Origin: Lachnospiraceae bacterium
Lineage (GTDB): Bacteria; Bacillota; Clostridia; Lachnospirales; Lachnospiraceae
Assembly (NCBI GenBank): GCA_021202575.1
Contig: JAJQCU010000122.1
Location: 1-8,725 of the forward strand
Direction of reading: 5' to 3'
Length of the DNA stretch: 8,725 nucleotides
Of this stretch, positions 4,513 through 8,725 are shown piece after piece (position 1 is the stretch's first letter; each line of letters starts with the position of its first letter). The position numbers and the translations under genes were made by a program. The notes beneath the pieces are model-generated. The model was not told where the DNA came from. It made no database searches and was given only the letters and a program-made list of their open reading frames with translations.

Positions 4513-6696
4513 ATGGATATTCTGCTGATTGGCGGAGGCGGCAACGTCACCGACGCAATTCTTGAAAAACTGAATAAAGAGGGAAACCGTATCTATGTCC
4601 TTTCCGGAAGCAGCGTCAAAAAAGGGGAATACAAGTATGTGTTTGAGGAATATTCCTTTCCCTATGAGAGCAGCAGCATTAAGGAAATTCTGGAGAGCGT
4701 GAACCCGGACGTCACCATTTTCATGGGGGCGTACGACACCAATTACGACTGGGGGAACGCCAGGGAGGAATCCGTGCGCTACTCCGCCGGGCTTCTGAAT
4801 ATTCTGATGGCGTACTCCCTCATCAAATGCGGCCGGTTTATCTATCTTTCCTCCGAGGCTGTGTTCGGGAGCTCCTGCCATAATGATATCAGTGAGGATA
4901 TGCCGGCCAGCGCCGCCGGTTTTGAGTCGATGGTCATCGCTCAGGGGGAGGAGCTGTGCCAGAAATACCAGAGCTTTCCGGGGCTGGATATCGTGATTCT
5001 GCGCATGGATCATCTCTGCGCTGTTCCCACGAAAAAGGAGGAGGCGGTGGACGTCTGCTCCAGAATGTGTGTGCAGGCTCTGAAAACCGGCGTGATCGAG
5101 GCCAGCGAGAGAAAGAAATTTTCACTGCTGTATATTTCGGACGCGGTGCAGTTCCTGTATCAGATTGTGGAGACCCCGGAGCATGAACGGTCCCTGTACC
5201 ATCTGTCCTCCTCCTCAGAGATCACGGAGATGGATCTGGCCCAGATGATCCAGAAGGAGCTGGGCCGGGGCGTGACCATTCAGGACAATACGGTGGGCGA
5301 GGAGTACAGGATTGTGCTCTCCAATGAAGCCTTTTTTGAGGAATTCCACGCCAGAATCTTTAACAGTACATACGCGGTGGTCTCCGCCATCGCCTCTTAC
5401 ATCAGAAAGCACAAAAAGATCTTTCTGGCGCAGGAGGATCAGGGCATGTGGTTTGCCGGGCGCTTTCGCCAGACTGTCCTGGGGGTGGCCAGAGCGGCGC
5501 TCCCTTTCCTGGAGAATATGATCTGCTTCGTTCCATTCTTCATGCTGAATAACCGGGCAACAGGGAGCCAGTATTTCGCGAAGCTGGATTTTTATCTGCT
5601 CTATGTGCTTTTATTCGCTCTGGTTTACGGGCAGCAGCAGGCTACCTTTTCCGCCATCATGGCTGTGGCGGGGTATTTTTTCCGGCAGATGTATACCCGG
5701 TCCGGCTTTGAGGTCATAATGGATTACAATACCTATGTCTGGGCGGCGCAGCTGTTTATCGTCGGCCTGGCGGTGGGATATCTGCGGGATCAGCTGAATG
5801 TGATCCGGAAGGAAAATGAGGAGAGGGAGGAGTATCTGTCCGGTCAGGTCAGCGATATTCAGAATATCAACACCAGCAATGTGCGCATCAAAAACGTGCT
5901 GGAGGGACAGCTTGTCAACCACAATCAGAGTATAGGCAAGGTTTATGAGATTACCTCCCAGCTGGAGCAGTACGCGCCGGAGGAGGTCATGTTTTATGCC
6001 GCGGAGGTGATCGCCAGGCTTCTGGAAAGCAAGGATGTGGCGATCTACACGGTGGCCAATAAAAGCTATGCCCGCCTGTTCTCCTCCACCTCAGCCAAGG
6101 CCAGGGAGTTAGGCAACTCCATCCGCTATGATGAGATGGCAGAGCTGTACGAGAGCGTCATGAAGCGGGAGGTCTACGTCAATAAGGGGCAGACGGAGAA
6201 GTACCCGCTGTTAGCCAACGGCATTTTTGAGGGAGAGGAGCTGCAGCTGATTCTGATGATCTGGGGGATTCCCTGGGAAAGGCTGAATTTAAGCCTTGGG
6301 AATCTGCTGAAGGTGACCGGATATCTGATTCAGAACGCAGTGCTGCGCGCCAACAGATATCAGAAGGCGCTGGAGAGCGAGCGGTTTATGGAGGGAACGA
6401 AGATTCTGGAAAAATCCGCCTTTACCGCGCTGGTGAAGGCCTATCTGGCCGCGCAGAAAAAGGGTCTGACGGAGTGCGCGCTGATATTGCTCCCCACTGC
6501 CGGAGAACAGCTTGCGGCCATGGGGGAAAGAGCCGGAAAGCTGGTTCGCAGATCGGATTACCTGGGGGAGCTTGAGGACGGGAAGCTGTATGTTCTGCTG
6601 TCCAATACCAACGGGGAGGGCGCGCAGATTGTCATTTCCCGTTTCCGGGAGATAGGGGTTGAAGCAATCCTGCAGGAGGATGTGGTATTCTCATGA
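4513..6696 (+). CDS. pelD: SDR/epimerase-like domain fused to PelD, c-di-GMP receptor for Pel
   Basis: The 727-residue protein begins with an extended SDR (epimerase-like) domain, about 1-300: Rossmann start ILLIGGGGNVTDAI, SSEAVFG (113-119), YISDAVQFLY and YHLSSSSEIT. A PelD-like part follows. Four membrane helices lie at about 324-345, 361-376, 379-394 and 408-424. A charged helical linker leads to a GAF-like domain (about 465-610) and a degenerate GGDEF domain (about 625-727). In that domain EDGKL replaces GGEEF, so no cyclase activity is expected. RRSD (679-682) keeps the RxxD I-site, and Arg710/Arg712 could supply the second arginine. PelD binds c-di-GMP and activates Pel synthesis at the membrane. 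The SDR part lacks YxxxK (Phe137, Val141) and the third loop glycine (Thr13), so it is probably not an epimerase. GAAGGAA (4494-4500) lies 12 bases before the ATG. The stop overlaps pelE, in the pelD-pelE order. Confidence 0.85.
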   Translation: MDILLIGGGGNVTDAILEKLNKEGNRIYVLSGSSVKKGEYKYVFEEYSFPYESSSIKEILESVNPDVTIFMGAYDTNYDWGNAREESVRYSAGLLNILMAYSLIKCGRFIYLSSEAVFGSSCHNDISEDMPASAAGFESMVIAQGEELCQKYQSFPGLDIVILRMDHLCAVPTKKEEAVDVCSRMCVQALKTGVIEASERKKFSLLYISDAVQFLYQIVETPEHERSLYHLSSSSEITEMDLAQMIQKELGRGVTIQDNTVGEEYRIVLSNEAFFEEFHARIFNSTYAVVSAIASYIRKHKKIFLAQEDQGMWFAGRFRQTVLGVARAALPFLENMICFVPFFMLNNRATGSQYFAKLDFYLLYVLLFALVYGQQQATFSAIMAVAGYFFRQMYTRSGFEVIMDYNTYVWAAQLFIVGLAVGYLRDQLNVIRKENEEREEYLSGQVSDIQNINTSNVRIKNVLEGQLVNHNQSIGKVYEITSQLEQYAPEEVMFYAAEVIARLLESKDVAIYTVANKSYARLFSSTSAKARELGNSIRYDEMAELYESVMKREVYVNKGQTEKYPLLANGIFEGEELQLILMIWGIPWERLNLSLGNLLKVTGYLIQNAVLRANRYQKALESERFMEGTKILEKSAFTALVKAYLAAQKKGLTECALILLPTAGEQLAAMGERAGKLVRRSDYLGELEDGKLYVLLSNTNGEGAQIVISRFREIGVEAILQEDVVFS
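6547..6558 (+). other. RxxD I-site of PelD (c-di-GMP binding)
   Basis: Codons 679-682 spell RRSD, nine residues before the first F/L-like position of the degenerate GGDEF strand. This matches the spacing of the allosteric I-site in PleD-type domains and the R367xxD370 site of Pseudomonas PelD. The GGEEF residues themselves are lost. Confidence 0.75.
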
Positions 6697-7769
6697 GCAG
6701 GAGCGAGCGTGTTTTTATTCTGATTTTAATCATCAATACAGCGATTGCCTTGATTTATCTGCTCTTTGGCCTGATATTCCACCAAAAAAATAAAAGAGGG
6801 GAGAATCAGCGCCTTTCCTGGGTGATCAAGGCCTTTTGCATGGCGATCTGTCCGGTGGCTGGACCGCTGTTTTTTCTGGTCAGCATGCTGATCAGGGTTA
6901 TTTTTTTCCGTTCAACGGTGGACCTGGGGGACGTCATGTTCAGCAAGAAGCGGGTGGAGTCCCATGTCAGCGCGGACGTGGAGCGGGAGACGAACCTGGT
7001 CCCCATTGAGGAGGCGCTGACGGTGTCGGACCAGTCCCAGCTGCGCCAGCTGATGCTGAACGTCATCAAGGGGGATATCGATGATTCGTTAGCCTCCGTG
7101 GCGCTGGCGCTGAACAGTGAGGATTCCGAGACCTCCCATTATGCCGCGTCGGTGCTCAGCAAGGCGCTGAACGATTTCCGCATGAATGTGCGAAAGCTTG
7201 GCCAGGAAATTGAGAAGGAGCCGGAGAACTGGCAGGAGCTTTGCGTCCTGCTGCTGGAATATATGAACCGGGTACTGGCGCAGAGGGTCTTTACCGAGGT
7301 GGAACAGCTGTATTTTGTGGGAGTGATGGCGGACGCGGGCGAGAAGCTGTACCGCGGGGAAGTACAGGAGCGGGCGGCAACGGAACAGGAAAGATTAAGG
7401 GCCGCCGGAGAGGGAGAATCCCGGGATCCTCTGAAGGAAGAGAGCTGGGAGGAATACGGCGAGGAGGACTGGGAGGATGAAATGGAAGAAGAAGGAACTC
7501 TTGAAGAAGAGAAGAATTCTCTGACCGCGGGTCATATCGCCTGGATCGCCCAGCGCCTGATGGAGATAAAGCATTATGAGGAAGCAAAGGTATGGTGCGG
7601 ACGCGCCATGGAGCTTTTTCCTGATCATGTGGACTCCTTCCGCTGCTGGATGCGATATTATTTTGAAATGAACGATCAGAAGCATTTCCTGGAAACGCTG
7701 GATCAGCTGAAAAAGTCCAAAGTGATCGTGGATAGTGAAATGCTGGAAATGATTCGAATGTTTTCATAG
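6693..7769 (+). CDS. pelE: PelE-like membrane TPR protein of Pel synthesis
   Basis: The 358-residue protein starts with two membrane helices (about 7-29 and 45-72) and is otherwise cytoplasmic and helical. This is the layout of PelE, which forms an inner-membrane complex with PelD, PelF and PelG. An ALNSEDSETSHYAAS segment (around 149-152) lies in the first helical block. The C-terminal region (about 279-345) has a TPR-like pair: WIAQRLMEIKHYEEAKVW followed by a helix ending AMELFPDH. Between them lies a very acidic stretch, residues 249-274, with 16 of 26 residues Glu or Asp; it probably acts as a flexible spacer. ATG 6693 overlaps the pelD stop by four bases, implying translational coupling. 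The call rests on topology, TPR content and position after pelD rather than on diagnostic motifs. Confidence 0.75.
   Translation: MSRSERVFILILIINTAIALIYLLFGLIFHQKNKRGENQRLSWVIKAFCMAICPVAGPLFFLVSMLIRVIFFRSTVDLGDVMFSKKRVESHVSADVERETNLVPIEEALTVSDQSQLRQLMLNVIKGDIDDSLASVALALNSEDSETSHYAASVLSKALNDFRMNVRKLGQEIEKEPENWQELCVLLLEYMNRVLAQRVFTEVEQLYFVGVMADAGEKLYRGEVQERAATEQERLRAAGEGESRDPLKEESWEEYGEEDWEDEMEEEGTLEEEKNSLTAGHIAWIAQRLMEIKHYEEAKVWCGRAMELFPDHVDSFRCWMRYYFEMNDQKHFLETLDQLKKSKVIVDSEMLEMIRMFS
7437..7514 (+). other. Acidic low-complexity segment in PelE
   Basis: Codons 249-274 encode Glu/Asp at 16 of 26 positions, with two Trp and a Tyr interspersed. It separates the middle helical block from the C-terminal TPR-like part and is probably a disordered linker. 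Confidence 0.8.
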
Positions 7770-7800
7770 CGGCCAGAGATCCGGACCGCGGACAAAGGGA

Positions 7801-7807
7801 AAGGAGG
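7801..7807 (+). promoter_or_regulatory. Strong ribosome binding site for the last gene
   Basis: AAGGAGG lies 10 bases before the ATG at 7818, a near-perfect Shine-Dalgarno match. It selects ATG 7818 over the ATG two codons later (7824). Confidence 0.75.
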
Positions 7808-7817
7808 AAGGAACGCC

Positions 7818-8725
7818 ATGTCGATGGTCACGTTGACGATTATACAGACGACGGTGATATATATCATCTATATGACGCTGACCTGCGGTGTGCCGTTCTT
7901 TTTGTTTAACCCTAAGCTTCGGGATTTCCGTCTGGTTGTACGGCTGATGATGAGCTTCATGATTGGAAATTTTTATATCATGAATTTGGTGTTCCTGCTG
8001 CAGCTTGCCCATATTTCCAATTGCTTTACGCTACTGGCTGGGATGATCATCCCCGCGGTTCTCGTATATCTGAAGACCAGACAGCGCGGCGTAGCCGATA
8101 TCACAGGCGTTTTCTGGAATGAGGCTGTCAGGCTGAGCCGCGGAGAGCTGGGAGGAAAGAGATTTGCCATCAATCTGACCGGCTGGTTCAAAGCGCTGAT
8201 TGGCGGGTTTATCAGAAAATGCGCGGGAAAAGTGAGGCAGCATCCGCTGGATTTTTGCTTTTCGGTGGGGCTTTTCGTCTGCCTGGTCTGGATGTACGGA
8301 ACCAATATGCTTGAGAATTATGGCTATGTGGCCACTGATCTTGTAGTGCACAATTACTGGATCAATTCCATGAGCGAGGGAACTATTTTTGTGGCGGGAG
8401 TATATCCCTTCGGCTTTCACTGTGTCATATATTATCTTCACGCGGTGTTCGGTATCGAGACCTATGTGCTGCTGCGGGTATTCTGCCTGACGCAGACGGT
8501 CATGGTTCATTTCATGCTGCTGTTTTTCCTGAAGGCCTGCGCCAGATCCCGGTATCTGCCCTACGCGGCGGTGCTGATATATGTGGTTTCTGATTTTTTC
8601 TACGATGGATTTTATCTTCGATACGCGAGCGCGCTGCCTCAGGAATTCGGGATGCTCTTTATTCTGCCTGCCATCTATTTCGGCTTCGCTTACTTTGAGT
8701 ATCAGAAAAAGGAGCTGGAGGCCGA
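7818..8725 (+). CDS. Polytopic membrane protein, GT-C-like, 3' partial
   Basis: The frame stays open for 302 codons to the right edge. Membrane helices are apparent at about 7-30, 40-65, 69-85, 145-163, 198-213, 218-239, 247-263 and 275-293, with a charged cytoplasmic-looking loop at about 86-143. VATDLVVHNYWINSM (171-185) follows a membrane helix and puts Asp174 and His178 in the first large outside loop. That is typical of GT-C glycosyltransferases using lipid-linked sugars. VYPFGFH (195-201) comes soon after. It has no resemblance to PelG (MATE-like), PelF (cytosolic GT4) or PelA. It lies 48 bases after pelE, in the slot where Bacillus cereus has pelA-DA. A role in transfer or modification of the Pel polymer or another surface glycan is inference. 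The family is not identified with certainty. Confidence 0.75.
   Translation, partial: MSMVTLTIIQTTVIYIIYMTLTCGVPFFLFNPKLRDFRLVVRLMMSFMIGNFYIMNLVFLLQLAHISNCFTLLAGMIIPAVLVYLKTRQRGVADITGVFWNEAVRLSRGELGGKRFAINLTGWFKALIGGFIRKCAGKVRQHPLDFCFSVGLFVCLVWMYGTNMLENYGYVATDLVVHNYWINSMSEGTIFVAGVYPFGFHCVIYYLHAVFGIETYVLLRVFCLTQTVMVHFMLLFFLKACARSRYLPYAAVLIYVVSDFFYDGFYLRYASALPQEFGMLFILPAIYFGFAYFEYQKKELEA

Noticed and set aside
6400..6696. Active diguanylate cyclase at the C-terminus of the SDR-PelD protein
   Set aside because: The GGDEF signature is replaced by EDGKL, so only the I-site remains and a receptor role fits.

Overview
The window looks like a chromosomal segment of a Bacillota clostridium, most likely Lachnospiraceae or a close relative. 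This rests on moderately GC-rich coding sequence, strong Shine-Dalgarno sites, sigma-A type promoters, short intergenic gaps, and the protein families present. No rRNA, tRNA, transposase, integrase, CRISPR array or convincing terminator was seen.

Layout. Positions 1-1365 (minus strand, running off the left edge) encode a PqqD-like domain fused to an HPr-kinase-like P-loop domain. The linker between them carries two in-frame tandem repeat arrays, of 33 bp and 36 bp. This gene is one uninterrupted reading frame of 455 codons. A 305-bp divergent intergenic region (1366-1670) holds a good promoter facing each way. The plus strand then carries a tightly packed series of genes: a small S26 signal-peptidase-like protein (1671-2093); a membrane c-di-GMP phosphodiesterase of unusual architecture, dCache-TM-HD-GYP-REC (2101-4086); a small stand-alone PqqD-like protein (4128-4397), with a doubtful 33-codon ORF coupled to its stop; a 727-residue fusion of a degenerate SDR/epimerase domain to PelD (4513-6696); PelE (6693-7769, overlapping pelD by 4 bp); and a polytopic membrane protein with a GT-C-like look that runs off the right edge (7818-8725).

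How the genes may work together. The right half is the start of a Gram-positive pel exopolysaccharide operon in the pelD-pelE order known from Bacillus cereus (pelDEADAFG). PelD is the inner-membrane c-di-GMP receptor that switches on polymerisation, and this copy keeps an RxxD I-site. The HD-GYP enzyme upstream could remove c-di-GMP in response to an extracellular ligand sensed by its dCache domain, giving local control of Pel output. The left half (PqqD-HprK-like fusion, S26 peptidase-like protein, small PqqD) resembles a peptide-modification (RiPP-like) gene set. It shares the apparent transcription unit with the c-di-GMP/Pel genes, and that mixing is the most unusual aspect of the window.

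Three molecular oddities were read directly from the sequence. The REC domain has Asn where the phospho-accepting Asp should be. The SDR domain fused to PelD lacks the YxxxK pair and the third glycine of its Rossmann loop. The PqqD-HprK linker consists of two tandem repeat arrays of different period. All functional assignments come from reading motifs by eye; no database search was run.
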